DNA from: Clostridiales bacterium
Lineage (GTDB): Bacteria > Bacillota > Clostridia > Peptostreptococcales > Anaerovoracaceae
NCBI GenBank assembly: GCA_022763735.1
Contig: JALEQY010000065.1
Span: 69,662-102,733, forward strand
Length of the DNA: 33,072 nt
Reading direction: 5' to 3'
In this document: positions 1 to 8,514 of the stretch, piece by piece
Layout: each line of letters starts with the position of its first letter
Numbering within the stretch: position 1 is the stretch's first letter
Made by a program: the position numbers and the translations under genes
The notes under the pieces: model-generated
The model's database searches: none
Told to the model about the DNA's origin: nothing
Seen by the model: the letters and a program-made list of their open reading frames with translations, nothing else

Positions 1-22
1 TATGTTTATCCTGTGCTTTCAA

Positions 23-571
23 TTACAGCAAAGTCGGCACAAGTAATTCAGATGGTGAAGGGATAACTTCTGCATTTACAAGAAGCCCCTTTTCTTCTGC
101 GATTGCTCTGCCAGCATCGGTTCCTGACTGTACAGCCGCAACATCGCCAGTATATGTGAAATATGCTTTGCCTCCCAGACCGTTTCCGAGTCTAAGCTCT
201 ATTGGTTCAAGCTCTGCAGCTTTCAATATCTGGTCTGCGCAGATTATCATTGTAGCCAATGAGAATGATTCCATAATTCCAACTGCCTGAACATGTTCCG
301 GCATAGTTGCACCTGTTATTGCAGGGAATACTCCCGGATCAACATTAGGTATTACAATGGAATCTACGAAGAATTCCTCTGCCATTCGTTCACCAATGCG
401 TACAGAATCTTCAACTGCAGCAACATCTCCATGAACAATGGCAACGTATTTTCCCGGACATGCAGTAGATGCGGTCACAATTTCAACTTCAGAAATTTTA
501 ACCATCTGATCTGCCGCATAAATTCCTCGGGCTATACTATTAAATTCAACCATTCCTATTGCTCGTCGCAT
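23..571 (-). CDS. PduT-like tandem-BMC shell protein with pore cysteine
   Basis: Shell protein of 182 residues with two non-permuted BMC domains (about 1-90 and 93-180), the PduT arrangement that forms trimeric pseudohexamers. The first domain has the motif TACPGKY with Cys at residue 38, the same position and context as the Cys38 reported to hold a [4Fe-4S] cluster in the trimer pore of Salmonella PduT (recalled from the literature). In the second domain the PduT segment GGKCYM reads GGKAYF, so the second conserved cysteine is missing. A GGAGG sits 7 nt before the ATG, and the upstream RnfC/PduS-like gene ends one base before it, so the two are co-translated. Likely role: passing electrons through the shell, together with the RnfC-like protein. 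The gene ends 22 nt from the window edge and the operon may continue. Confidence 0.9.
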   Translation of the reverse strand: MRRAIGMVEFNSIARGIYAADQMVKISEVEIVTASTACPGKYVAIVHGDVAAVEDSVRIGERMAEEFFVDSIVIPNVDPGVFPAITGATMPEHVQAVGIMESFSLATMIICADQILKAAELEPIELRLGNGLGGKAYFTYTGDVAAVQSGTDAGRAIAEEKGLLVNAEVIPSPSELLVPTLL

Positions 572-572
572 C

Positions 573-1901
573 TCAGCCCCTCCTTATTTCGATATATCCT
601 TCTGTAACTTGTGTTACAGTGCCTGAAATACTTGCATGAATAGCAGCACCAAGACTGTTTTCAGGTATTCTGCCAATCATCTGACCTGACTGTACCGTTT
701 GACCCTGTGATACTATCGGCTGTGCCGGTGCTCCAACATGCTGTCTCGTCGCAATACGCACTGTCTGTGGTTCAAAATTTATTTCTGTCATCGGAGCCGG
801 TTTGTCAAAGTTCTTCAGACCCAGTCTGGCAACGAGACGTTTGCTCGGTACAAGTCTGTACTGACGTACATTTCTCGCCTCAAATTCCTGTTTTGCAGTT
901 TTATATTTGATGCCTTCCTGTGCCAGCTTTTCTTTGAAATAAAGGTTTGCCATCTTTGGATGCAATCCGGCAGGACATGCAAACAATTCACACATATTAC
1001 ACTGGCAGCAGAGCTGCGCAATTTTCTGTCCTTCAAGGTCATCGATGGAATAATTCATGACACGCATCATCTTATGAGGCTGCATGTTATGTCCAAGCAG
1101 ATATCTAGGACACATATCAGTACACATTCTGCATTGTTCACATGTAGCTTTATTTACTCTTCGTGCCTGTTCAGGAGTTATGCTTTTTTTACGTATGAGG
1201 AAATGATTTTTTTTCAGAATAACAAAACCTTTGTTCTTCTTAGTTACAAATCCACCAATATCCGCCATAACCGGACCCATCATCGGACCCCCGTCTATTA
1301 CTGCATAATCAGTGAAATCTTCAATCCCTGATAATTTCAGTACATCTATTATTGGTGTTCCGACAGGAACCTTTACCGTTACTCTGTTAGGCACATCTCC
1401 TGCTACTGTTATGTATTTTTCAGTAACAGGCTGTCCCTGTGAAGCTTTGTAAATGTTAAGGGCAGTTTCAGAGTTTACGACAACACATCCAACCTGAATA
1501 GGTATTCCTGCTTCCGGAACAACTCTGCCGGTAAGCTCATATACAAGCACCTGTTCATCCCCTGCAGGATAAATATCCGGAAGCGGTTTTACTTCCACAT
1601 ATCCTGAGAGGTTCAATGCCTCTATTCTCTGATTCAATATTTCTATAACTTTTTCATGTTTCTTTTTGATCCCGATAAGTGCTTTTTTCGCACCTGTAAG
1701 TCTGCCGGCAGCTTCAAATCCTTTAATGATTTCATCAGGCATCATTTCCATAAGCTGCTGGTCTACTCTCAGCAGAGGTTCACATTCTGCGCCATTCATC
1801 AGAATATACTCTGCCTGAGATGTAAGCTTTGCATGAGTAGGGAATCCTGCTCCGCCTGCACCTATTATGCCGGCATCTCTGATCTGTTCGAGAAGATTCA
1901 T
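573..1901 (-). CDS. RnfC/PduS-like flavo-iron-sulfur oxidoreductase of the microcompartment
   Basis: Protein of 442 residues. The start is the ATG at 1901, which has GGGAGG 7 nt upstream; a longer frame to 1931 would overlap eutN and has no such site. The N-terminus carries the glycine-rich GIIGAGGAGFPTHAKL typical of the NADH/FMN-binding RnfC/NuoF fold, followed by an SLBB-like middle. Two four-cysteine clusters follow: CEQCRMCTDMCP (Cys254, 257, 260, 264) and CCQCNMCELFACP (Cys298, 301, 304, 309), consistent with two [4Fe-4S] clusters. A C-terminal barrel-sandwich segment ends the chain. PduS, the best known relative, is a cobalamin reductase; in a glycyl-radical locus without a B12 enzyme a more likely role is recycling NAD(H) or feeding electrons to the activase or the PduT-like pore. 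That role is inferred. Confidence 0.88.
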   Translation of the reverse strand: MNLLEQIRDAGIIGAGGAGFPTHAKLTSQAEYILMNGAECEPLLRVDQQLMEMMPDEIIKGFEAAGRLTGAKKALIGIKKKHEKVIEILNQRIEALNLSGYVEVKPLPDIYPAGDEQVLVYELTGRVVPEAGIPIQVGCVVVNSETALNIYKASQGQPVTEKYITVAGDVPNRVTVKVPVGTPIIDVLKLSGIEDFTDYAVIDGGPMMGPVMADIGGFVTKKNKGFVILKKNHFLIRKKSITPEQARRVNKATCEQCRMCTDMCPRYLLGHNMQPHKMMRVMNYSIDDLEGQKIAQLCCQCNMCELFACPAGLHPKMANLYFKEKLAQEGIKYKTAKQEFEARNVRQYRLVPSKRLVARLGLKNFDKPAPMTEINFEPQTVRIATRQHVGAPAQPIVSQGQTVQSGQMIGRIPENSLGAAIHASISGTVTQVTEGYIEIRRG

Positions 1902-1917
1902 TCCTGTACCTCCCACT

Positions 1918-2184
1918 CTATTCAAATTCACAGTCTTCGTCGATAATTCCGACTACTACTGCATCTACCGGGATATCATCATCTCCCAGCATTCTGCGGG
2001 CAGAAGATCCTGTTGTAACGATAACGCGATCTCCTATACCTGCACTTATAATATCAACTACAATAATCCGCTGCCCTGCATCTTTGCCTCCACCGATTAT
2101 TTCAGCCTGCATAAGCTTCAGACCATTAAGTGATTCTGCTTTTCTCGTGGACCAGATATGATCCACCAGTTTTGCTGTTAACAT
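1918..2184 (-). CDS. eutN: EutN/CcmL-family pentameric vertex protein (BMC-P)
   Basis: Eighty-eight residues, the normal length of the EutN/CcmL/PduN family whose pentamers cap the vertices of the icosahedral shell. The N-terminus MLTAKLVDHIWSTRKAESLNG and the later segments IIVVDIISAGIGDRVIVTTGSSAR and DAVVVGIID are typical of the family. The start codon overlaps the end of the GrpU-like gene by 7 nt, and the stop lies 16 nt before the RnfC-like start. It is the only vertex protein in the window, so it is presumably essential for closing the shell. Confidence 0.93.
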   Translation of the reverse strand: MLTAKLVDHIWSTRKAESLNGLKLMQAEIIGGGKDAGQRIIVVDIISAGIGDRVIVTTGSSARRMLGDDDIPVDAVVVGIIDEDCEFE

Positions 2185-2483
2185 ATATCTGTACCTTCTT
2201 CCACTTTTCGTTTGATTTCGCGAAGTGCTGACTCAACTGAAGCGGTATCTCCGAAAATAGCCAGCAGGATCATGTTCTGAGGACAGCTCCCTCTTATATC
2301 TTCTACAGTAACACCGACAGCCTTTTCAGCGATATCAGCAGCAATGACCATATCAATCATTCGACCCTGAACCAATCCTATTGCATCAATACATTCAGGA
2401 ATGATATCTCTGCCTGAGCCTTTCCTTCGCATCAGAATATCAATAGTTCCCGGAGAAGGAGATTTAATGATCCTGAATTCCAT
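2178..2483 (-). CDS. GrpU-like BMC shell protein with GSCPQ metal-binding motif
   Basis: A 101-residue single-BMC-domain protein that starts MEFRIIKSPSPGTIDILMRR. It differs from EutM/PduA-type hexamers and resembles GrpU, the divergent shell protein of glycyl-radical propanediol compartments. Near residue 65-69 it has G-S-C-P-Q, matching the G-X-C-P-Q motif described for the Fe-S site in the GrpU hexamer pore (recalled from the literature). GGAGG lies 7 nt before the ATG; the gene follows eutJ after 11 nt and overlaps eutN. With the PduT-like protein this gives two shell proteins with potential pore Fe-S clusters in one locus. Hexamer formation and cluster binding are inferred from family resemblance. 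Confidence 0.8.
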   Translation of the reverse strand: MEFRIIKSPSPGTIDILMRRKGSGRDIIPECIDAIGLVQGRMIDMVIAADIAEKAVGVTVEDIRGSCPQNMILLAIFGDTASVESALREIKRKVEEGTDIC

Positions 2484-2494
2484 GTAAGTTCCTC

Positions 2495-3334
2495 CTACAT
2501 TTCTTCCTGTCTGCAGCTGAGAGCTATCCCGAGAGGTGTGACAAACATCGGATTTTCAGGTTTATGCGTGAATACTCCTGTTTTCTTCTCGATGATTTTT
2601 TCTATACCTGTCAGGCAGCATGTTCCGCCTACAAGTGATAGCTCCTGAACATCATAGTCACTGATATGCTGCGTAATAATTGACGAAACCTTTTCAATTA
2701 CCGGCTGCAGAACCGGTAACAATTCTCTGTGATTATCAGGGTCCCTTTTATAAAGCTCAGCTTCTTCAAAGCTTTTGCCGTAAGCTCCTGAAATCACAAG
2801 CGAAAAATGAGTTCCGCCTGTCGGTTCATCTGCAATGTAAACTACCTTGCCGTCCTTCAGAACTGAAATACCTGTAGTTCCTCCGCCGATATCAACAACT
2901 GCACCGTTCTTCATTTTCAGAACTTCATTGGCAGCAGTGGATTCGTCCAGCATGTTTGTCAGTTCGAAGCCGGCGCCCTGAATAACATTTTTTACAGCAC
3001 CGGAGTCTAGAAGGTCAGTTCCGGGAGGAATAGCTCCAGCTGCATAAATAAGTTCAGTATCGAGTTTTTCTTCTATTTCTTCTTTAAGCTCTCGAACAAT
3101 CTGAACAGCTCCGATGTAGTCAACGACCATACCGTCTCTAACAACATCGGCATATCTGTAAGCTCCTGCTACCGGACGTTTGTTCTCATCAAGTACTGCT
3201 ATTACTACACACGCAGTTCCCAGATCAACACCAGTATAGTATACTGATGATTTGTCTGTTATTGGATTTTGTATGACTTTTTCAAAGTCAGCGACCATCT
3301 GATCGCAGTAGTCAAATGTTAATTTCTCTGACAT
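2495..3334 (-). CDS. eutJ: EutJ-like ASKHA-fold ATPase/chaperone-type protein
   Basis: Protein of 279 residues, the usual EutJ length, with the Hsp70/actin-type ATPase fold. Visible motifs are the phosphate-1 loop GVDLGTACVVIAVLD (about residues 35-49), the phosphate-2 loop VVDIGGGTTGISVL (about 146-159), and an adenosine-type loop SLVGGTCCLTG (about 234-244). EutJ lies in ethanolamine and choline BMC loci; its function is not established, and a chaperone or reactivase role is usually assumed from the fold. The start has GGAGG 6 nt upstream and lies within the last codons of the EutT-like gene (16-nt overlap), suggesting translational coupling. Confidence 0.88.
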   Translation of the reverse strand: MSEKLTFDYCDQMVADFEKVIQNPITDKSSVYYTGVDLGTACVVIAVLDENKRPVAGAYRYADVVRDGMVVDYIGAVQIVRELKEEIEEKLDTELIYAAGAIPPGTDLLDSGAVKNVIQGAGFELTNMLDESTAANEVLKMKNGAVVDIGGGTTGISVLKDGKVVYIADEPTGGTHFSLVISGAYGKSFEEAELYKRDPDNHRELLPVLQPVIEKVSSIITQHISDYDVQELSLVGGTCCLTGIEKIIEKKTGVFTHKPENPMFVTPLGIALSCRQEEM

Positions 3335-3987
3335 TCTTTACCTCCTACTGCGTAGCATATCATTTGAGAAAGAGTATTGATTATCTGATTAAGTTTACCG
3401 GAAAAGGTATTCTGTATTTCGGCATTACTGATCATGTCAGCAATATCGGCATCCAGTTCCTCCAGGCTGCTTCTCAGTCTTGTTAAAAGAAGAATTTCAT
3501 GCCCTTTCTGCAGTTGCATATGAAATTCTGTAATTTCAAAACAATCACCAATACTTTGAGAAAAGTTGTCTGTGTTTATTCCTGTACATGCTTTACAGCA
3601 TAAATCTGCTGCTTCGCATTTACCTTCCGAAGCTGTTCCAAGACTTGCAAACTGTCTATATAAGCCTGTAATTTGCTGTGACATGCAAACATCCTGCTTC
3701 ATCAGCTCCTCTGCCGTCAAAAGAAAAAGTGCCTGTAAAGATTTCATCCTGCTGCAGAATTTTTTCTTTCTTCTGTCATCTGCACAAGCAGAGACATTCT
3801 GGTTTGATTCGGCTTTATTGATGCCGGAATTTATAAAAGGATCATTTTCATCATACATATTGATTCCTCTGTCAAGCAGAAACTGCCTTGCTCCCGGCGT
3901 CAGCCTTTCCCCAGGCTGCAGGTCATAATCTGTGAAGGGCTGTTTTTTATATATATCACGTAAGTCCTCTTCTGTTATGAACTTCAT
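3319..3987 (-). CDS. EutT-like protein, probably degenerate cobalamin adenosyltransferase
   Basis: Protein of 222 residues. Its first 50 residues (MKFITEEDLRDIY, then ERLTPGARQFLLDRGI) match the N-terminus of EutT, the ethanolamine-locus corrinoid adenosyltransferase, and the C-terminal part FHMQLQKGHEILLLTRLRSSLEELDADIA resembles the EutT segment around its ASHGRD...LRTKVRETE. EutT uses an H-X11-CC-X2-C metal site near residues 67-83. Here that site is absent from the expected place. A CC-X2-C (LCCKAC, about residues 130-135) occurs further along, with Thr rather than His 12 residues before it. The locus encodes no B12-dependent enzyme, so either the protein has lost its adenosyltransferase role or it has another one. 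Homology to EutT is fairly clear; function is not. Confidence 0.72.
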   Translation of the reverse strand: MKFITEEDLRDIYKKQPFTDYDLQPGERLTPGARQFLLDRGINMYDENDPFINSGINKAESNQNVSACADDRRKKKFCSRMKSLQALFLLTAEELMKQDVCMSQQITGLYRQFASLGTASEGKCEAADLCCKACTGINTDNFSQSIGDCFEITEFHMQLQKGHEILLLTRLRSSLEELDADIADMISNAEIQNTFSGKLNQIINTLSQMICYAVGGKECQRN

Positions 3988-3989
3988 AT

Positions 3990-4445
3990 TTAGCCCCTTT
4001 GCCTTTCTTTTAATTCTTTTAAATAACGTTTCAATTCTTCAGTTCCTGTTCCATTAGGTACACTCACCTTGAAATAAGGCTCATCTAATCCAATGGTTTT
4101 CAGCTGACGGATACATGTTTCTTCATTTTCTGGAGCCAGATCACATTTGCTTATTACTCCGACAGCCGGACATCTGAAGGCTTTTACAAAACCGTGCGAA
4201 TACACTTCCGCACATCTTGACTGATCCACAAGCACCAGCATACACCATGCGTCCTGCGACAAGGCTATCATGTGCTTGTACATCCATGCATTTTCTATAT
4301 ATGCACTTGGAACATCAATGGTATATTTACCGTAAATCGTATCCTGCGTTCTCCTGAGAGGTCCGTCATAATCGTTCAAAAGATTGACCAGAGATGTTTT
4401 CCCGCACCCTTTCGGGCCTATCACCATTATTCTTTTCTTTCTCAT
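3990..4445 (-). CDS. eutP: EutP/PduV-like small GTPase, second copy
   Basis: A 151-residue P-loop protein of the EutP/PduV family. The start chosen is the ATG at 4445, which overlaps the stop of the preceding eutS-like gene as ATGA and gives the canonical N-terminus [19 protein letters not shown]; the frame could extend to 4487 but that would overlap shell coding sequence. The Walker A motif is [10 protein letters not shown], a switch-like DVPSAY stands where Ras-type proteins have DTPG, and SKCD near residue 105 acts as the guanine-specificity motif (NKxD-like). PduV is reported to bind the compartment exterior and to affect its movement or distribution. A second EutP-like gene lies at 12474-12950. 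Confidence 0.88.
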   Translation of the reverse strand: MRKKRIMVIGPKGCGKTSLVNLLNDYDGPLRRTQDTIYGKYTIDVPSAYIENAWMYKHMIALSQDAWCMLVLVDQSRCAEVYSHGFVKAFRCPAVGVISKCDLAPENEETCIRQLKTIGLDEPYFKVSVPNGTGTEELKRYLKELKERQRG

Positions 4446-4795
4446 GTTCTTGTGATCGGAACTGTAGTAAAATCCAGAAGATTGCACAGTGTCTCAGTTA
4501 CTGCCTTGAGCGCTGTTTCCACACTCTGCACATCTCCTGAAATTACCACAGAACCCGTGAAACGATCCAGAAAACCGATTTCCACATCAGCAGTCTTAGT
4601 GGCTATATCAGCCGCAATAATCGCAGTTTCATAAGGTGATAAAGTTAAAATTCCTATGGCACCCTTATCGTCTATCCCAAGCCTTTCATATATATCAGAC
4701 ATAGGTGAGGCTATGACATGGGCAATAGTAACCTGTTTACCGGGTACCGATTCCTGTATGATACGATCTATGGTTTTGTCATTCATGATTCCCAT
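4442..4795 (-). CDS. eutS: EutS/PduU-like circularly permuted BMC-H shell protein, second copy
   Basis: Shell protein of 117 residues. It has the EutS/PduU signature near the N-terminus, [21 protein letters not shown] (residues about 11-31), which in the family forms a beta-barrel over the hexamer pore, followed by the permuted BMC domain ([34 protein letters not shown]). A GAGAGG motif precedes the ATG by 9 nt. It is paired with a EutP-like GTPase gene downstream with a 4-nt stop/start overlap, the same pairing as at 12955-13338. The two EutS-like proteins are clear paralogues but are far from identical. Confidence 0.92.
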   Translation of the reverse strand: MGIMNDKTIDRIIQESVPGKQVTIAHVIASPMSDIYERLGIDDKGAIGILTLSPYETAIIAADIATKTADVEIGFLDRFTGSVVISGDVQSVETALKAVTETLCNLLDFTTVPITRT

Positions 4796-4819
4796 AAATT
4801 ACTACCTCTCTGCTGTGTG

Positions 4820-5770
4820 TTAATGTCTTATTACTGAAACCGGGAAATCGTATTCTCTGATCCATCCTTCGATCCTGTCCAGATCCTCCTCTGTAAGGCT
4901 GGGATCTCCATCTATAGGATAATCCATTCCAAGCTGAACGTATTTGTTAACCCCCAGCTTGTGGTAAGGAAGCAGGTCGATCCCTTTGAAATTCTTATAC
5001 CCTTTGTAAGGCATCAGGAAGTTGATAACCCCTCGGATTTCTCCTTCGCTATCATTGATACCTTTTAACATGGGCATACGTATTTTTACATTATATCTGC
5101 GGTGAAGCAGTTCCTCGAGGTTCTCAAGGATCATTTCATTTCTGACACCTGTCAGTTCGAAATGCCTGTCCGGGTCAATATGCTTGATATCAAAAAGGAA
5201 CAGATCTGTAAACTCCGCAATCTTCAAAATGTTTTCTTTTCTGGTGTAACCGCAGGTTTCTATAGCTGTATTTATTCCCACCTGCTTGCAAGCCATCAGA
5301 AGGTTTGCTGCAGCTTCAGGCTGTGAAGTCACCTCACCGCCTCCAAGTGTAACGCCACCGCCCGACTGGTCATAGAATGCTCTGTCCTCCTCTATATAAT
5401 CCAGAAGTTCAGATATGGTATGCTGCTCACCCGCAACTTTAAGTGCATTCTGGAAACAGCTCTCCACACATTTGCCACATCCCAGACAGCTTATATTCCT
5501 GTCAATGATATGTTCACCTTTTTCTGATATACTGTGGATGCCTGCAGGACATACCGGAACACAAGCTCCGCAGCTCACACAGCTGGCCGGCTTCAGCATT
5601 ATCTGATATTTCTTTTCCAATCCTTCAGGGTTGGAACACCATTTGCATCGAAGCGGACAGCCCTTGAAAAATATCATTGTCCGAACGCCAGGTCCGTCAT
5701 ACATATTATATTTCTGTCTGTTGAAAATGAATGCTTTTCGTTCAATCACATTCATGCTGTTATCATTCAT
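4820..5770 (-). CDS. cutD: Choline TMA-lyase activating enzyme CutD (radical SAM)
   Basis: Glycyl-radical enzyme activase of 316 residues. The radical-SAM cluster motif is C-PLR-C-KW-C (Cys38, 42, 45). It is followed by a ferredoxin-like insert with two four-cysteine motifs, CVSCGACVPVCP (Cys64-74) and CLGCGKCVESC (Cys95-105), as in other glycyl-radical activases. Further on are the SAM-binding GGGEVTSQ and the IETCGYT segment. It generates the glycyl radical on Gly840 of CutC. The gene lies 79 nt downstream of cutC, separated by a stem-loop (5813-5835), an arrangement that could lower its expression relative to cutC. Confidence 0.96.
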   Translation of the reverse strand: MNDNSMNVIERKAFIFNRQKYNMYDGPGVRTMIFFKGCPLRCKWCSNPEGLEKKYQIMLKPASCVSCGACVPVCPAGIHSISEKGEHIIDRNISCLGCGKCVESCFQNALKVAGEQHTISELLDYIEEDRAFYDQSGGGVTLGGGEVTSQPEAAANLLMACKQVGINTAIETCGYTRKENILKIAEFTDLFLFDIKHIDPDRHFELTGVRNEMILENLEELLHRRYNVKIRMPMLKGINDSEGEIRGVINFLMPYKGYKNFKGIDLLPYHKLGVNKYVQLGMDYPIDGDPSLTEEDLDRIEGWIREYDFPVSVIRH

Positions 5771-5812
5771 TCCTGTTCAGTCTCCCGTCCTTGGGCTTTT
5801 CTGTGTATTCCC

Positions 5813-5835
5813 GGGTGCAGTGGTAAACTGCACCC
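5813..5835 (-). other. Intercistronic stem-loop between cutC and cutD
   Basis: A perfect 9-bp inverted repeat, GGGTGCAGT / ACTGCACCC, with a 5-nt loop. No run of U follows on the minus-strand transcript (the next bases are GGGAATAC), so it is not a typical intrinsic terminator. It begins 14 nt after the cutC stop and may protect the cutC mRNA 3' end or cause partial attenuation before cutD. Confidence 0.7.
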
Positions 5836-5849
5836 TTATCATTAACTAA

Positions 5850-8447
5850 TTAAAACTTTGTCAGCATTGTTCTGCTGATAATTTCATCCTGTACATCTTT
5901 GCATAATTCTGTAAAGAATGCACTGTATCCTGCTACTCGAACAACGAGGTCCTTATAATTTTCAGGATGCTTCTGGGCTTCTATCAGCGTATTGTTGTCC
6001 ATATAGTTGAACTGCATTTCGCCGTTACCGAATGCACATGCTGTTCTGAGCAGTGTGATGATGCCGTTTTCTCCTTCCGGAGTATCCAGAAGTCCTGCCA
6101 TCAGCTTGAAGTTATGAACCATACCTATGTTCATATTGTCATTTGACAGCTTAGCTACAGACTTGATAATAGCTGTAGGTCCGTTGAAATCGGCTCCCTG
6201 TGTAGGGCTGATACCATCTGACAGCGGAGTCCATGCTGCACGTCCTCCTGCTGACGCGCCCGTCAGCTGTCCGAACGGTGTATTGTTTGAAATAGAAAGT
6301 GTACCGTGGCTTAGAGTTGAGTAGAGAGTCTTGTACTTTCTGTGTTCCATTTCTGTAAAGTTGATGAGGTCAGCAGCAATCAGATCCGCATAGTCATCAT
6401 CATTGCCGTATTTAGGCGCAGCCAGACAGTCAGCCTTAATCTGATCGTATCCCACAAAGTCAGCCTTAAGGGCTTCATTGAGCTGTTTCAGCGTATACTT
6501 CTTATCATCAAATACCAGCTTTCTGATAGCTGCCATAGCATCTGCATATGTTGCAAGACCTGACCATACAACACCAGGTCCGAAGTTGTACATTGCACCG
6601 CCGGCTGATACGTCCTTTCCTTTTTCCATACATCCTTCATACATGATGGACATGAGTGGCTTCGGTGCCAGATCTCTGTGAACGCGCTGTGAAATAACTG
6701 TTGCAACGTCAGTCCACTTCGTAATGTACTTGATCTGTTCTTTAACTGCTGCGTCAAACTGTTCATATGTCTTGTACTGATCAAGATCTCCAAGATCCGG
6801 AGTTACCTGTTTGCCGTACCAGAGAGGTACACCATGGTTCAGAACAAGCTCGATACATATCGGCCACTGAGTATATGCTGTAGATGTCCACTGATACAGT
6901 CTTCCGGCCTTCTGAGGTTCTACACATCCCATCAGGCAGTAGTCTCTGGCATCTTCAATAGAAACGCCCTTAGCAAGCATCATCTTGATATGGGTATCGT
7001 CGAAGTGACATGCAGGGAAGCCCATTCCTGAACGTACTACATCAACGATTTTCTTCATGTATTTCTGAGGTGATTTGTTGTGGATTCTGCATGCCAGTGA
7101 CGGCTGATAAATCTTAACATGTCTTACAGCATCCATGAGCAGGTAAGTCAGCTCATTAGTAGCATCCTGGCCTGATCTTGTAACACCGCCGACACACATA
7201 TTTACAAATGGCTGATAGCCGGCAAAGAACTTTGATCCGCCTTCACTTGTTATCCACATCATTTCTGACATCTTAACCAGCATACATCCTGCCAGTTCAA
7301 ATGCCAGGAAATTATTGATTCTGCCTGACTCTATATCAGCTTTGTAGAATGGGTACATGTACTGGTCCACACGTCCGATTGACATACCTGTCTGGTTTTC
7401 TTCCACAGGAAGCAGTGATTCTACTGTGAATACTGACTGTATTGCTTCCCAGAAGGTTTCCGGCTTATGCGCAGGTACTCTGGCATTCACTTCTGATATC
7501 TTGAGAAGTTCTTCTTTTCTCTTAGGGTCAGCTTCTTTAGCAGCAAGTTCTGCAGCATACTGTGACATGCGCTTTGCATATGCCATAACACCTTCAGTAG
7601 TTTCTATAACTGATTTATAGAAATAGATCTTATCGAGATCTTCAGGATTTTCATAATCCAGCTGAGCCAGATGATCTTTTGCTTCCTGCTGAATATCCAG
7701 CATACCTTTTTTCATCAGGATTACGTCGTATCCAGGGTTTGAGTCTCCGCCTCCGTTTACAGCATGGTATGAGCAGTCAGATACGAATGATTCACCTGAA
7801 AGTTCCCATACTCCAGCTTCTCTGTACTGGCTCTCACAGTATTCGTCTACGGATTTACCTTCCCAGAATGGGAACAGCTCTTCACGCATAATCCTTTTGT
7901 CTTCTTCAGAAATATAGAACGGATCCTGAGGACGTTCTCCGATTGTGTCAATTTCGTCAACCATCCATCTCCATGCTATATCAGGTGAAAAAGCACCGGC
8001 TCTAGGAGCGCCGTTAGGTGCACCTACAATCAGCTCATTGTCCTGGATAACCAGCGGAGCTGTTTCGCAGCAGTACCGGAAACATTTCGCACGAAGAAGT
8101 ATCTTCGGCATTCCAGGGTTTTCCTTTGTGATTTTTGTTACCGCGCGTGCTCTGTATGTAGTGATTGAAGGAACCTGCTTGAGGAAGTTTTCCTTCAACT
8201 TAACGAGACGTTCAGTTGGTCCTACCGGAACTCCGTCTTCATCCACTTCAGTTGTTGCTGCAGCGATGGATGAATAATATGCCGGATGACCTCCGGGAGC
8301 TGTCGCCGGCGCAGCTGCCTGAGCTGGTGCAACCTGTGCTATATCGCCCGATACGCTTTCGAACATTTTCATGAGAGCTGTGCGTTCTTCATCGGACATG
8401 TTTTTTGTAGCTTCTGCAAGCTTATTTGAAAATTCACGAATATCCAA
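5850..8447 (-). CDS. cutC: Choline trimethylamine-lyase CutC (glycyl-radical enzyme)
   Basis: CutC cleaves choline to trimethylamine and acetaldehyde. The protein has 865 residues and keeps every active-site residue known from the Desulfovibrio alaskensis enzyme with a constant offset of 19: Tyr227, Asp235, Phe414, Cys508 (thiyl radical, in MGCVEPQ), Glu510, Thr521 and Tyr525, plus Gly840 in the glycyl-radical loop RVAGYSAFF. This set separates it from other glycyl-radical lyases, including glycerol/diol dehydratases. An N-terminal extension (about residues 1-35, amphipathic, then an Ala/Pro-rich linker to about 55) is likely the encapsulation tag. The start codon is TTG, with GAGAGG about 8 nt upstream. 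It follows the aldehyde dehydrogenase gene after 67 nt. Confidence 0.98.
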   Translation of the reverse strand: MDIREFSNKLAEATKNMSDEERTALMKMFESVSGDIAQVAPAQAAAPATAPGGHPAYYSSIAAATTEVDEDGVPVGPTERLVKLKENFLKQVPSITTYRARAVTKITKENPGMPKILLRAKCFRYCCETAPLVIQDNELIVGAPNGAPRAGAFSPDIAWRWMVDEIDTIGERPQDPFYISEEDKRIMREELFPFWEGKSVDEYCESQYREAGVWELSGESFVSDCSYHAVNGGGDSNPGYDVILMKKGMLDIQQEAKDHLAQLDYENPEDLDKIYFYKSVIETTEGVMAYAKRMSQYAAELAAKEADPKRKEELLKISEVNARVPAHKPETFWEAIQSVFTVESLLPVEENQTGMSIGRVDQYMYPFYKADIESGRINNFLAFELAGCMLVKMSEMMWITSEGGSKFFAGYQPFVNMCVGGVTRSGQDATNELTYLLMDAVRHVKIYQPSLACRIHNKSPQKYMKKIVDVVRSGMGFPACHFDDTHIKMMLAKGVSIEDARDYCLMGCVEPQKAGRLYQWTSTAYTQWPICIELVLNHGVPLWYGKQVTPDLGDLDQYKTYEQFDAAVKEQIKYITKWTDVATVISQRVHRDLAPKPLMSIMYEGCMEKGKDVSAGGAMYNFGPGVVWSGLATYADAMAAIRKLVFDDKKYTLKQLNEALKADFVGYDQIKADCLAAPKYGNDDDYADLIAADLINFTEMEHRKYKTLYSTLSHGTLSISNNTPFGQLTGASAGGRAAWTPLSDGISPTQGADFNGPTAIIKSVAKLSNDNMNIGMVHNFKLMAGLLDTPEGENGIITLLRTACAFGNGEMQFNYMDNNTLIEAQKHPENYKDLVVRVAGYSAFFTELCKDVQDEIISRTMLTKF

Positions 8448-8514
8448 ACTTCTTACCTCTCTTCTTTCTTGATCTCTTGGTTATAACGATTTATTTAAAC
8501 ATTGCCGCATTGCG

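Noticed and set aside
738..1331. Plus-strand reading frame of 197 codons opposite the RnfC-like gene
   Set aside because: It lies inside a well-supported minus-strand gene with Fe-S motifs, has no ribosome binding site and shows no family pattern. It is a shadow frame.
1902..1931. Longer N-terminus for the RnfC-like protein
   Set aside because: It would overlap eutN and contain the GGAGG that serves the downstream ATG at 1901.
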